A program made the position numbers and the translations under genes. Below, one piece after another: positions 44,955 to 53,976 of a DNA stretch of 64,000 nucleotides; the first letter of the stretch is position 1; every line of letters begins with the position of its first letter. Source of the DNA: Undibacterium pigrum (GTDB lineage Bacteria > Pseudomonadota > Gammaproteobacteria > Burkholderiales > Burkholderiaceae_D); contig NZ_QJKB01000001.1 of assembly GCF_003201815.1 (NCBI RefSeq), positions 186,001 to 250,000 of the forward strand, given 5' to 3'. The notes beneath the pieces are model-generated. The model was not told where the DNA came from. It made no database searches and was given only the letters and a program-made list of their open reading frames with translations.

Positions 44955-47558
44955 ATGCGGCTCGATAAATTAACTACCAAGCTACAAGAAGCGCTCGCCG
45001 ATGCGCAAAGTCAGGCAGTCGGCAATGATAACCAATACATAGAACCTGTGCACGTCTTGTTGGCATTAATCAACCAGGACGACGGCAGCAGCCATTCCTT
45101 GCTGCAAAGGGCAGGGGTGAATGTGACTGCTCTCAGCAATGCCTTGAAAGCCGCTTTGGAGCGTTTGCCCAAGGTCAGCGGTACGGATGGGCAAGTCCAG
45201 GCCGGGCGTGAGCTCGTGGGGCTGCTGAATCTGGCTGACAAGGAATCACAAAAGCGCGGGGACCAGTTCCTCGCCAGTGAAATGATTTTGCTAGCCCTGA
45301 CAGATGACAAGTCTGAGGCAGGCAAACTGGCACGCGAAAATGGCCTGACACGTAAAGCCCTCGAGGCAGCCATAGCCGCCGTGCGTGGCAGCAATAATGT
45401 CGATAGCCAGGATGCCGAAGGGCAACGCGAAGCATTGAAGAAATACACGCTGGACCTGACTGAGCGTGCCCGTCTGGGCAAGCTTGACCCTGTTATTGGT
45501 CGTGACGATGAAATCCGTCGCGCCATCCAGGTCTTGCAGCGTCGCAGCAAGAATAATCCTGTGCTCATAGGTGAGCCTGGTGTTGGTAAAACCGCCATTG
45601 TTGAGGGTTTGGCCCAGCGTATTGTCAATGGTGAAGTGCCAGACAGCCTGAAGTCCAAGCGCGTCTTATCGCTGGACATGGCGGCCTTGCTGGCTGGTGC
45701 AAAATACCGTGGTGAATTTGAAGAGCGCCTGAAAGCAGTGCTCAAGGAAATCGCCCTGGATGAGGGCCAGACCATCGTCTTTATCGATGAGCTGCACACC
45801 ATGGTAGGCGCAGGCAAGGCAGAAGGTGCGATGGACGCTGGCAATATGCTGAAACCGGCACTGGCGCGTGGTGAATTGCATTGCGTAGGCGCAACCACGC
45901 TGGATGAATACCGCAAATACATAGAAAAAGATGCAGCACTGGAACGCCGTTTCCAGAAAATCATCGTTGATGAACCTAGCGTAGAAGCAACGATAGCGAT
46001 CCTGCGTGGCTTGCAAGAGAAATACGAAGTCCATCATGGTGTAGATATTACCGACCCTGCGATTGTCGCAGCGGCAGAATTGTCACACCGCTATATTACT
46101 GACCGTTTCTTGCCAGACAAGGCAATCGATTTGATTGACGAAGCCGCGGCCAAGATCAAGATAGAGATAGATTCCAAGCCTGAAGTCATGGATAAGCTGG
46201 ATCGTCGCTTGATACAGCTGAAGATAGAGAAGGAAGCGGTCAAGCGTGAAAAAGATGAGGGCTCCAAAAAACGCCTGGTCCTGATAGAAGAGGAGATAGG
46301 TAAGTTGTCGCTGGAATATGCTGACCTCGAAGAAGTCTGGAAAGCAGAAAAAGCGCTGGTGCAAGGCAGCACCCATATCAAGGAAGAAATAGAAAAAATT
46401 CGTCTGCAAATGGATGAGGCCAAGCGTCGTGGCGACTGGCAAACCATGTCTGAGTTGCAGTATGGTCAATTGCCTGAGCTGGAAGCGCAACTCAAGCATG
46501 CTGATACCCAGGCGGATAAAAACCAGCAAGATGGCAGCAAGATGAAGCTCTTGCGCACGCAGGTAGGTGCTGAAGAAATTGCTGAGATTGTCTCGCGTGC
46601 AACTGGCATACCCGTGTCACGCATGATGCAGGGCGAGCGTGAGAAACTATTGCATATGGAAGATGCCTTGCATCAGCGTGTCGTTGGTCAGCATGAGGCA
46701 ATTACTGCGGTGTCAGACGCTATCCGCCGTTCACGTTCTGGTCTGGGTGACCCTGGCCGTCCTTATGGTTCTTTCCTGTTCCTTGGGCCAACTGGCGTAG
46801 GTAAAACCGAGTTGTGCAAGGCGCTGGCGAATTTCATGTTTGATACAGAAGAATCCCTGATCCGTATCGACATGAGTGAGTTCATGGAAAAACATTCGGT
46901 TGCACGTCTGATAGGCGCGCCACCTGGCTATGTGGGCTATGAAGAGGGCGGTTATCTGACTGAGGCAGTCAGACGTAAACCGTATAGCGTGATTTTGCTG
47001 GACGAAGTTGAAAAAGCGCATCATGATGTGTTTAACGTGCTGTTGCAGGTGCTGGATGATGGCCGCATGACGGATGGACAAGGCCGCACGGTGGACTTTA
47101 AAAATACCGTGATCGTCATGACATCCAACCTGGGCTCGCATCAGATACAGGCGATGGAAGGCAGTGATCCGGGAGTCATCAAGATGGCAGTCATGGGTGA
47201 AGTTAAAACTCATTTCCGTCCTGAATTCATTAATCGTATTGATGAAATCGTGGTCTTCCATGCGCTGGATGCGAAAAACATAGGTGCGATTGCGAAGATA
47301 CAGCTCAAGACTCTGGAACAGCGTTTGCGCCAGATGGACATGGGTTTGCAGGTCAGTGAAGATGCGCTGCAAAAAATTGCAGAGGCTGGTTTCGATCCTG
47401 TCTATGGCGCAAGACCTTTGAAGCGTGCCATCCAGCAAGAGATAGAAAATGTCTTGTCCAAATTGATATTGCAAGGCAAATTTGGTCCCAAAGATATAAT
47501 TGCGATTGATGCCAAAGACCATGAGCTGATATTTAGCAAGGCAGGTGAACTGGTTTGA
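44955..47558 (+). CDS. clpB: ATP-dependent disaggregase ClpB
   Basis: Heat-shock AAA+ hexamer that threads proteins out of aggregates with DnaK. The 867-residue protein has the N-terminal Clp repeat domain, first ATPase domain with Walker A GEPGVGKT (206-213), the coiled-coil middle domain (about 400-530), and second ATPase domain with GPTGVGKT (611-618) and arginine-finger region. All parts are intact. It stands alone behind a sigma-32 promoter and ends in a strong terminator, so it is a monocistronic heat-shock gene. Confidence 0.98.
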   Translation: MRLDKLTTKLQEALADAQSQAVGNDNQYIEPVHVLLALINQDDGSSHSLLQRAGVNVTALSNALKAALERLPKVSGTDGQVQAGRELVGLLNLADKESQKRGDQFLASEMILLALTDDKSEAGKLARENGLTRKALEAAIAAVRGSNNVDSQDAEGQREALKKYTLDLTERARLGKLDPVIGRDDEIRRAIQVLQRRSKNNPVLIGEPGVGKTAIVEGLAQRIVNGEVPDSLKSKRVLSLDMAALLAGAKYRGEFEERLKAVLKEIALDEGQTIVFIDELHTMVGAGKAEGAMDAGNMLKPALARGELHCVGATTLDEYRKYIEKDAALERRFQKIIVDEPSVEATIAILRGLQEKYEVHHGVDITDPAIVAAAELSHRYITDRFLPDKAIDLIDEAAAKIKIEIDSKPEVMDKLDRRLIQLKIEKEAVKREKDEGSKKRLVLIEEEIGKLSLEYADLEEVWKAEKALVQGSTHIKEEIEKIRLQMDEAKRRGDWQTMSELQYGQLPELEAQLKHADTQADKNQQDGSKMKLLRTQVGAEEIAEIVSRATGIPVSRMMQGEREKLLHMEDALHQRVVGQHEAITAVSDAIRRSRSGLGDPGRPYGSFLFLGPTGVGKTELCKALANFMFDTEESLIRIDMSEFMEKHSVARLIGAPPGYVGYEEGGYLTEAVRRKPYSVILLDEVEKAHHDVFNVLLQVLDDGRMTDGQGRTVDFKNTVIVMTSNLGSHQIQAMEGSDPGVIKMAVMGEVKTHFRPEFINRIDEIVVFHALDAKNIGAIAKIQLKTLEQRLRQMDMGLQVSEDALQKIAEAGFDPVYGARPLKRAIQQEIENVLSKLILQGKFGPKDIIAIDAKDHELIFSKAGELV

Positions 47559-47616
47559 AATTAGTGGGAACTTAGGAATAGATTACCGGTCTATTCCTTT
47601 GTAGGAAAGCAAGTTG

Positions 47617-47646
47617 GGGCAGCGTGCAAATGCTGCCCTTTTTTTA
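47617..47646 (+). terminator. Rho-independent terminator after clpB
   Basis: GGGCAGC (47617-47623) and GCTGCCC (47632-47638) form a 7-bp stem followed by seven T. Confidence 0.92.
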
Positions 47647-47656
47647 TCAACAGAAC

Positions 47657-48442
47657 TCATCTCTGTTTGAAAAAGCTCGAAGGCGATTCACCAAAAGTCT
47701 TTTTGAACATGGCAGAAAATGCTGACTGGCTGGCATAGCCAAGTTCAGACGCTACTTGCGACAAGGGCTTGCCGCTGGTGATCAACGGCGATGCCTTGGA
47801 CAAGCGCATTTGCTGACGCCATGCAGTGAATGACATATCGAGTTCCTGCTCAAACAGGCGTGACAGGGTACGCGAAGATGCGCCTACCTGCACCGCATAA
47901 TCTTCCATCGTCAGACCAGAGGCCGGGTCTGCCAGCAAAATTTCACATAGGTTTTTGAGCCGTTTATCCCTGGGCATGGGTAGGCGTATCGGCAGTGCTT
48001 TTGCTGCTTGCAATTCATCCATGATGACCGCAGCAATATGAAATTCACGCGGGCTGGCGACTTCTATCACTTCCATGCAAGCGATCAATTCCCTGAGCAG
48101 GGGCGAAACTTCAAGTACCAGGCAATCCGTACCGCGAAAAGGTGCAAAATCGGCATGAATGTTCAGCAGCCGCAGATGCGAGGGTTCTATGATGCGTACT
48201 TCATGCGCGACATTCGGCGGTATCCAGATGGCCCTTAAAGGTGGCACAAACCAGGTATTGTTATTTGCCAGTATTTGCATCATGCCCTGGGGCGTGTAAG
48301 TGAATTGCCCCCAGGAGTGGCTATGCATGCTGATGACTTCTTCGGTCGGTAAATTCCTGGCGGCCAGACGCACCGGGCGCTCAGGCGTAGGGCGCTTGTC
48401 CGGTGCCTGGGGGCGGGTATCGGTCAGAATGTCAATTGCCAT
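47657..48442 (-). CDS. AraC-family transcriptional regulator with cupin sensor domain
   Basis: A 261-residue regulator. The N-terminal part (about 25-130) is a cupin-like fold with HSHSWGQFTY and PPNVAHEVR, the type that binds small ligands. The last 95 residues hold two helix-turn-helix units (MEDYAVQVGASSRTLSRLF, then QVASELGYASQSAFSAMFKK), the AraC signature. ATG 48442 is favoured over a longer frame from 48484. It diverges from an MFS transporter gene; such pairs usually mean the regulator controls the transporter. Confidence 0.92.
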   Translation of the reverse strand: MAIDILTDTRPQAPDKRPTPERPVRLAARNLPTEEVISMHSHSWGQFTYTPQGMMQILANNNTWFVPPLRAIWIPPNVAHEVRIIEPSHLRLLNIHADFAPFRGTDCLVLEVSPLLRELIACMEVIEVASPREFHIAAVIMDELQAAKALPIRLPMPRDKRLKNLCEILLADPASGLTMEDYAVQVGASSRTLSRLFEQELDMSFTAWRQQMRLSKASPLITSGKPLSQVASELGYASQSAFSAMFKKTFGESPSSFFKQR

Positions 48443-48531
48443 GATAAATCCCAGTTTGGCGGAAATACGATAAAGTTTGTCCATCTATCTTAAATCAGAC
48501 TGAGTAAATTTGCATACACTCTTAACTGATA

Positions 48532-48551
48532 GCTTGCTTTACAGTGCAAGC
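48532..48551. promoter_or_regulatory. Inverted repeat in the AraC/MFS divergent promoter
   Basis: GCTTGC and GCAAGC are separated by eight bases, 26 bases before the transporter start. It is a candidate operator for the neighbouring regulator. Confidence 0.35.
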
Positions 48552-48577
48552 GCGTTTGGAAACAGGAGAAGACTTCA

Positions 48578-49810
48578 ATGACGACAGCAGCAACAAACCA
48601 GGCAGCGCCGGATAATATGAAAAAGGATGTGATGGTGATCAGCCTGGTTGGCCTGGCCCACGGTATTTCCCATTTCTTCCATATGATACTGGCGCCTTTA
48701 TTCCCCTGGATTAAGGACGTGTTTAGCCTGTCCTTCGCGGAACTGGGTTTGCTGATGACCGTGTTCTTTGTGATTTCGGGCATAGGCCAGGCAATGTCCG
48801 GCTTTATCGTCGACAAGGTCGGTGCCAGGGCAGTATTATTTTTTGGGATTAGCTGCCTCGGCGTCTCGGCTCTGGTGTTGTCGATGTCGCAAAATTACGG
48901 CATGCTCTTGATGGGTTCCATGCTGGCTGGTGTAGGCAATAGCGTATTTCATCCATCTGATTACACCTTGCTCAACAAGAAAGTATCCAGCCAGCGTCTG
49001 GGGTATGCATTTTCTGTGCATGGCATCACGGGCAACCTGGGTTGGGCGGCGGCGCCTGTGTTTCTGGTGACCATCGCTGGCTTGACAACTTGGCGTACCG
49101 CTTTGTTTTGTGCGGCTTTCCTGCCTTTTACCGTGTTGGCCATATTGTTTTTTTACAGGGAATTGCTACACACCGAGGTAGTGCAACATCAAAGTGCGGC
49201 ACATGCATCCAAAGCGGCAGAGGGGGCTATGGATTTCATGCGCATACCTGCAGTGTGGATGTGTTTTGGCTTTTTCTTCATGACTGCCATGGCATTGGGC
49301 GGCATACAAAGCTTCTCATCTGCCAGTTTGCGTCAGATGTATGACATGTCGCTGGGGTCAGCCACTACAGCTTACACTTTGTACATGCTGGCTTCGGCGG
49401 CTGGTATGTTGTGGGGAGGTTTCCTGGCCGCCAAGACTACCCATCACGACAGAACCATTACACTGGCCTTCAGCTTTGCCGGGGTCTTCTCCCTGATACT
49501 GGCCAGCGGTACGGTAAATGCGGCTGTGGCTGTTCTGCTCATGGGGGCCATCGGTTTTGGTTCAGGTATTGCCGGTCCTTCGCGTGACTTGATGATACGC
49601 GCTGCTGCACCCAAAAATGCGACTGGTCGTGTATATGGCATCGTGTATTCTGGTCTGGATTCTGGTTTGGCAGTAGCACCGCTGATCTTTGGTGCCATCA
49701 TGGATGCACACCATCCGTCCTGGGTATTTATCTGTGTAGGTTTCTTCCAGGTGCTGGCAATCTTGACGGCCGTCAATGTTGGTAGCAAAACCAGGGCACT
49801 GGCAGTTTGA
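48578..49810 (+). CDS. MFS transporter, fosmidomycin-resistance (Fsr)-like
   Basis: A 410-residue, twelve-helix major-facilitator protein. SLVGLAHGISHFFHMILAPL at the N-terminus and FHPSDYTLLNKKVSSQRLGY in the middle resemble the Fsr efflux group; the usual MFS loop motif appears as GFIVDKVGARAVL. The substrate is not predictable; drug or metabolite efflux is likely. It diverges from the AraC-type regulator and precedes rraA by 52 bases. Confidence 0.88.
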   Translation: MTTAATNQAAPDNMKKDVMVISLVGLAHGISHFFHMILAPLFPWIKDVFSLSFAELGLLMTVFFVISGIGQAMSGFIVDKVGARAVLFFGISCLGVSALVLSMSQNYGMLLMGSMLAGVGNSVFHPSDYTLLNKKVSSQRLGYAFSVHGITGNLGWAAAPVFLVTIAGLTTWRTALFCAAFLPFTVLAILFFYRELLHTEVVQHQSAAHASKAAEGAMDFMRIPAVWMCFGFFFMTAMALGGIQSFSSASLRQMYDMSLGSATTAYTLYMLASAAGMLWGGFLAAKTTHHDRTITLAFSFAGVFSLILASGTVNAAVAVLLMGAIGFGSGIAGPSRDLMIRAAAPKNATGRVYGIVYSGLDSGLAVAPLIFGAIMDAHHPSWVFICVGFFQVLAILTAVNVGSKTRALAV

Positions 49811-49862
49811 ATATTGTGGTTTAGCTGGTTAGAATGAGGTTCCATACTAACGAGGATAAATC

Positions 49863-50357
49863 ATGAGCTTTGCCACCTGTGATATTTGTGATGCTAACGA
49901 AGACAAGATCGCTACGCATGAACTGGCGGTCATTCCGCCTATCTTCATGCGCTATGGCACCGTTATCAAATTCAGCGGTCAGGCTGTGACGCTCAAAGTC
50001 TTTGAAGACAATGTACTGGTCAGGGACACGCTAGAAAAACCGGGCAATGGCCATGTTCTGGTCATAGACGGTGGCGGTAGCTTCCGTTGTGCTCTGATGG
50101 GCGGTAACCTGGCTGCGCTGGCTGAAAAAAATGGCTGGGCAGGCATTGTTGTCCATGGTTGCATCCGCGATGTGGACGAAATCAATGCTTGCAATATTGG
50201 CGTGCGCGCCATGGCACCCATGCCTTTGCGTGCCGCCAAGCATGGAGGTGGCATGCGGGATGCCCGTATCAATGTGGCGGGTGTCGCCATCAAGCCGGGC
50301 GACTGGATTTATGCCGATGCAGATGGTGTACTGGTAGCGAGGCAGGCACTGGTGTAA
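49863..50357 (+). CDS. rraA: RraA-family protein (RNase E activity regulator)
   Basis: A 164-residue protein of standard length. It begins ATCDICDANEDKI, has GNGHVLVIDGGGSFRCALMG, GWAGIVVHGCIRDVDEI and GDWIYADADGVLVA, the RraA blocks. In E. coli RraA binds and inhibits RNase E; many relatives act instead as 4-hydroxy-4-methyl-2-oxoglutarate aldolases, and the G-x20-R-D signature seen here is shared by both. Function is therefore not settled. It may be read with the MFS gene and ends in a strong terminator. Confidence 0.92.
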   Translation: MSFATCDICDANEDKIATHELAVIPPIFMRYGTVIKFSGQAVTLKVFEDNVLVRDTLEKPGNGHVLVIDGGGSFRCALMGGNLAALAEKNGWAGIVVHGCIRDVDEINACNIGVRAMAPMPLRAAKHGGGMRDARINVAGVAIKPGDWIYADADGVLVARQALV

Positions 50358-50379
50358 ACAGGCAGGGACTGATGCACAT

Positions 50380-50416
50380 AAAACGCATACAGCAAATCAA
50401 GCTGTATGCGTTTTTG
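50380..50416 (+). terminator. Rho-independent terminator after rraA
   Basis: AAAACGCATACAGC pairs with GCTGTATGCGTTTT around an AAATCAA loop and continues into TTTTTGTTTTT; a long perfect stem. Confidence 0.95.
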
Positions 50417-50482
50417 TTTTTCAGGGTTGAAAATTGCAGGCTATGGTATAAAGCCTGACCTTATCTTTCATTTTGTTTTCTT

Positions 50483-51424
50483 ATGTTGCTTCGTGCTCTT
50501 GCTTTCAGCCTTGCTTCTGCCTTTTTGATCGCTGCTCCTGTTCAAGCCCAGGATAAGCTGGTGACGACACCGGCTAAACTGGTTGCTGAACCTTTCCAGA
50601 ATAAGAAAATCTTCCAGATGACACCGCAAGAGGTGGATCAGTATCTGGCATATTTGTACGTCAACGTACCTGACTTGCGCCAGCGTATTGCCCTTATTGC
50701 CAGAAAAAATATAGGTCAGCCCTATAAGCTCAATTTGCTGGGGGAATTCCCTTTCGAGTTGCATGACAGCCTTCCCATGTATAGCCTGACGCATAGTGAT
50801 TGCCTGGTGTTTGCCGAGCATACCTATGCCATGGCCTTGAGCCGTTCATGGGAAGAGTTTTTCTGGACCCTGCAACGCATACGTTACAAGGATGGTTTGA
50901 TCGGTGTGGCGACACGCAATCATTACACCGAAGTGGACTGGAATCCCAATAATGCCTGGTTGCTCAAGGATGTCAGTGCCGGTTTTGGTGCAGATAAGGT
51001 GGCAAGCTATGACATCGTCGTCGACAGAGCAAAATTCTTGCGCGAGCAACATCACAAGGAAACCGCTATCCCGGTACAAAACAGCCGTGAAGCTTATGTC
51101 AAAGCCGATAAAGTAAGTGCCATACTGGATCAGTTGCGTGATGGTGATTTTGTGAACGTGGTATCAGACAAGGATGGATATCAATCCATCACGCACGTAG
51201 GTCTGGTCGTGGTTGATGCCAACGGCAAACGCAATTTCCTGAACTCTGGTGAACCACAGGTCAAGGAAGAGAGCTTTGATGCTTTCATTAGCCGTACCAA
51301 TGAAAGAACCAGGACCAGCAAACTGGCCAAGCCACGTCGCTTGCTGGGTTTTAAATTCTTGCGTCTGCGTGATGATATCGCCATCCCGGGTGCAGTCAGC
51401 CTGCCCAGACCAGGTGTTAAATGA
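50483..51424 (+). CDS. Exported DUF1460 protein (N-acetylmuramoyl-L-alanine amidase-like)
   Basis: A 313-residue protein with a signal peptide (cleavage near PVQA, residue 22). It matches the DUF1460 family, an NlpC/P60-like papain fold. C107 in THSDCLVF and H238 in ITHVGLV form the expected catalytic pair. Bacterial members have been proposed to cut peptidoglycan peptides. RQRIALIARKNIGQPYKLNL is another family block. Its role in this organism is unknown. It is convergent with the HTH regulator downstream. Confidence 0.87.
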   Translation: MLLRALAFSLASAFLIAAPVQAQDKLVTTPAKLVAEPFQNKKIFQMTPQEVDQYLAYLYVNVPDLRQRIALIARKNIGQPYKLNLLGEFPFELHDSLPMYSLTHSDCLVFAEHTYAMALSRSWEEFFWTLQRIRYKDGLIGVATRNHYTEVDWNPNNAWLLKDVSAGFGADKVASYDIVVDRAKFLREQHHKETAIPVQNSREAYVKADKVSAILDQLRDGDFVNVVSDKDGYQSITHVGLVVVDANGKRNFLNSGEPQVKEESFDAFISRTNERTRTSKLAKPRRLLGFKFLRLRDDIAIPGAVSLPRPGVK

Positions 51425-51426
51425 AA

Positions 51427-52170
51427 CTAGGTTTTACGTAAGGCAGTAAAACTGGCTGGCTCCCATTCGCGCATGGCCAGTAAAACTGCCGTTCCCCGCC
51501 TTTTCTTGAGAGGGCTGCTCAGGCTTTCTGTATGCAGTTCAGCGAGTTTTTGCCGTAGCTGGCGTATTTCAGACTGGAATTTTTCGGCCGCTGCTTCCGT
51601 CAACATACCGTGTATGAAATGCTGTGATTCAAATTCGTGACTGAAGGGCGCATTCAAAAAATCTGCCATGCCGGTATGATGGAAGTACTGGCGTATGGGA
51701 CCCTGTGGCAACCAGTCAAAATCCCTGGCGATATTCAGCCGTATGCGATTATTTGGCATCAGGCTGATCAGGTTTAATTTATCCAGACGCAAGAGTTTGC
51801 TCAGGCATTCTGCCTTGCTAAATTGATAGACCTGCAGAATTTCTTCAAACTTCCAGTGATTCAGGGCGCAAACGGCAACCAGCAACAGTTTCGTGTCCGA
51901 CACCAATTCCTTTTCCTGCGCTGTGCTCAAACTGTGTATGCGGGTATGGCTGGCATTTGCTTCCTGAGTGATTTCCATGAGACTGTAACCCAGCAGGTTG
52001 CTGATCTGCGCCAGTCTTTCTATGCTCATATTGGCACCATTACCGGCACTCAGCAGACGCTTGATACTGGCTTCGGACAAATCCAGGGCAGTGGCCACAT
52101 CCCTGTAAGTTTTGCCTTGCAGCTTCAGTTGCTGTTTGATGCTGTTGAGTAATTGCCGGATTTCAGTCAT
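51427..52170 (-). CDS. HTH (XRE-like) transcriptional regulator
   Basis: A 247-residue protein. Residues about 8-68 form a lambda-repressor-type helix-turn-helix (KTYRDVATALDLSEASIKRL, then ERLAQISNLLGYSL). The remaining 180 residues are helical with no domain I can name; they contain a second stretch that could be a winged helix (EILQVYQFSKAECLSKLLRL) and RLNIARDFDWLPQGPIRQYF. Such two-part regulators exist in beta- and gammaproteobacteria. It diverges from the ceramidase-like gene, and an inverted repeat lies between them. Confidence 0.85.
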   Translation of the reverse strand: MTEIRQLLNSIKQQLKLQGKTYRDVATALDLSEASIKRLLSAGNGANMSIERLAQISNLLGYSLMEITQEANASHTRIHSLSTAQEKELVSDTKLLLVAVCALNHWKFEEILQVYQFSKAECLSKLLRLDKLNLISLMPNNRIRLNIARDFDWLPQGPIRQYFHHTGMADFLNAPFSHEFESQHFIHGMLTEAAAEKFQSEIRQLRQKLAELHTESLSSPLKKRRGTAVLLAMREWEPASFTALRKT

Positions 52171-52207
52171 GGTTTTGCGTGCACAAGGTTGCGGGATTTA
52201 ATACTTC

Positions 52208-52222
52208 CACTATTGTATAGTG
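52208..52222. promoter_or_regulatory. Candidate operator between HTH regulator and ceramidase-like gene
   Basis: CACTAT and ATAGTG flank a TGT spacer, a 15-bp near-palindrome 38 bases before the regulator start and 78 bases before the divergent gene. Confidence 0.45.
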
Positions 52223-52299
52223 CTACTTTACCAGTATTGGTTACATTATTTGCAGCCTGTATTCACAATTGCCTGACTGTTAAAACATAGGTGAAAATA

Positions 52300-53118
52300 A
52301 TGAAAACTGGTTCGCGTTTGCCGCTTTTGCAAGCCATGCTACCCTGGTTGATTTCTGTGCTGGCTGCTCTGGCATTATTGCTGCACGGGCCAATAGCCCA
52401 ACTGGCACATTATCATGACTTTGCCGATCAATCTGACTGCTCAGGCATACCTCACGCCATTGATGTGCTGACCAATATTGCTTTTGCGATTGTCGCCATG
52501 GCAGGCGGCTGGTTTTTACTCGAAAAACATCGCCGGGACGACACTGGCATTGCATTTCCCGCTTATTGTACATTTGCCCTTAGCCTTGCCGCTACCGCTG
52601 TGGGTTCCAGTTACTATCATCTGGCACCTGATGATGCACGCTTGTTCTGGGACAGATTGCCTATCGCTTTCGCCTGTTGCAGCTTGCTGGCAGCAGTCAG
52701 GGCAGAGGGACTGCCAGGCATGGATGCCCGCACAGCTTTCATGGAACTGGTGTTGCTATTGATTGCTGCCCTGATGTCCGTGATCTGGTGGAAACAGACT
52801 GGGGACCTGCGTCCATATTTATTGATACAGGGTTTAACTCTGGTACTGGTTCCGCTCTGGCAGTGGATATGCAAAGCAGGGCGTGCCGACCGTTTGGCAT
52901 TTGGCGCTGCCATGCTCTTATATGTGGTAGCAAAAATCACTGAAATGCTGGATGCCCAGATATTGCAGCAACTTCAGGTCATGAGTGGTCACAGCCTCAA
53001 ACATTTACTGGCAGCCCTGGCTGCAGGCCTGATTGTCTGGTGCTGGCGCTCTCATCAAGAAGCTAAAGTAATCGTCCCAGTGCAAAAGATTGTGGTCCAA
53101 AGGCAAACTGCTTCATAA
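52300..53118 (+). CDS. Ceramidase-like membrane protein (CREST superfamily)
   Basis: A 272-residue protein with about seven membrane helices. It shows the polar residues that mark the CREST hydrolase group: S103/S104 and H107 in VGSSYYHLAPDD, D118 in FWDRLP, and H231 with H235 in SGHSLKHL, which would bind zinc. Family members include alkaline ceramidases and related lipid amidases, so it probably cleaves an amide-linked membrane lipid; the substrate is not known. ATG 52300 has AGGTG at good spacing; GTG 52291 is less likely. It diverges from an HTH regulator. Confidence 0.8.
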   Translation: MKTGSRLPLLQAMLPWLISVLAALALLLHGPIAQLAHYHDFADQSDCSGIPHAIDVLTNIAFAIVAMAGGWFLLEKHRRDDTGIAFPAYCTFALSLAATAVGSSYYHLAPDDARLFWDRLPIAFACCSLLAAVRAEGLPGMDARTAFMELVLLLIAALMSVIWWKQTGDLRPYLLIQGLTLVLVPLWQWICKAGRADRLAFGAAMLLYVVAKITEMLDAQILQQLQVMSGHSLKHLLAALAAGLIVWCWRSHQEAKVIVPVQKIVVQRQTAS

Positions 53119-53166
53119 TCAGGCTATTAATCAATTAGCCTGGGTTTGAAGCTATGTGTGGATATT

Positions 53167-53973
53167 ATGTGGGTAGATAGCCACTGTCATCTGGATGCAA
53201 GTGAGTTTGGCGGTACATCGCTGGTAGTTGCCGAAGCCGCTGCACAAGCAGGCGTGACTGCCATCGTTGTGCCTGCCGTACACAAAAGTAATTTTGATAC
53301 TGTCATTCATTTAGGTGAGCAGCGGAAAGATTGTTTTTATGCCCTGGGCATACATCCCATGTATGTACCGACTTCAAAAGAAGATGACTTGCTGCTCTTG
53401 CGCGAAAAAGTAAGTGCCTTGATGGCTGGCGCAGATACGCAAAAAAAACTGGTAGCCATAGGCGAAATTGGCCTCGATTATTTTGTACCTGCCTTGACAC
53501 AGAGTCCTTTGAAGGAAAAGCAGGAATACTTCTATACAGAACAACTGAAGCTGGCCAGGGATTTTGATTTGCCTGTGCTGCTCCATGTAAGACGTTCGCA
53601 AGATATCATCCTCAAGCATTTGCGACGAATAAAAGTCAGAGGCGGGATTGCCCATGCTTTTAACGGTAGCGTGCAACAGGCACAGACTTTCATCGATATG
53701 GGATTTAAACTGGGCTTTGGTGGCGCGATGACTTTCACGCGCGCCTTGCAGATACGCAGACTGGCAACGGACTTGCCCTTGTCCAGCATCGTGCTGGAAA
53801 CTGATGCGCCAGATATTCCGCCGAGCTGGTTGCCAGAAGGCGCCAACACGCCAGCCCAGTTACCCAGGATAGGTAAGTTATTGGCAGAGCTGCGTCATCT
53901 GAGTCTGGCCGAAGTGGCTGCAGCAACCACAGCCAATGCCATGAGCGTCATGCCACGCATGCAAAGGGCCTGA
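53167..53973 (+). CDS. TatD-family metal-dependent hydrolase
   Basis: A 268-residue TIM-barrel hydrolase. Metal ligands are visible in order: H6 and H8 (DSHCHLD), E in AIGEIGLDY, H in LLHVRRSQD, H in GIAHAFNGS and D in LETDAPDIPP. E. coli TatD is a 3'-5' nuclease, while YcfH and YjjV are close relatives; PPSWLPEGANTPAQLP near the end is nearer to the YjjV type. ATG 53167 starts right before the metal motif. comEC starts three bases after its stop. Confidence 0.92.
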   Translation: MWVDSHCHLDASEFGGTSLVVAEAAAQAGVTAIVVPAVHKSNFDTVIHLGEQRKDCFYALGIHPMYVPTSKEDDLLLLREKVSALMAGADTQKKLVAIGEIGLDYFVPALTQSPLKEKQEYFYTEQLKLARDFDLPVLLHVRRSQDIILKHLRRIKVRGGIAHAFNGSVQQAQTFIDMGFKLGFGGAMTFTRALQIRRLATDLPLSSIVLETDAPDIPPSWLPEGANTPAQLPRIGKLLAELRHLSLAEVAAATTANAMSVMPRMQRA

Positions 53974-53976
53974 TCT

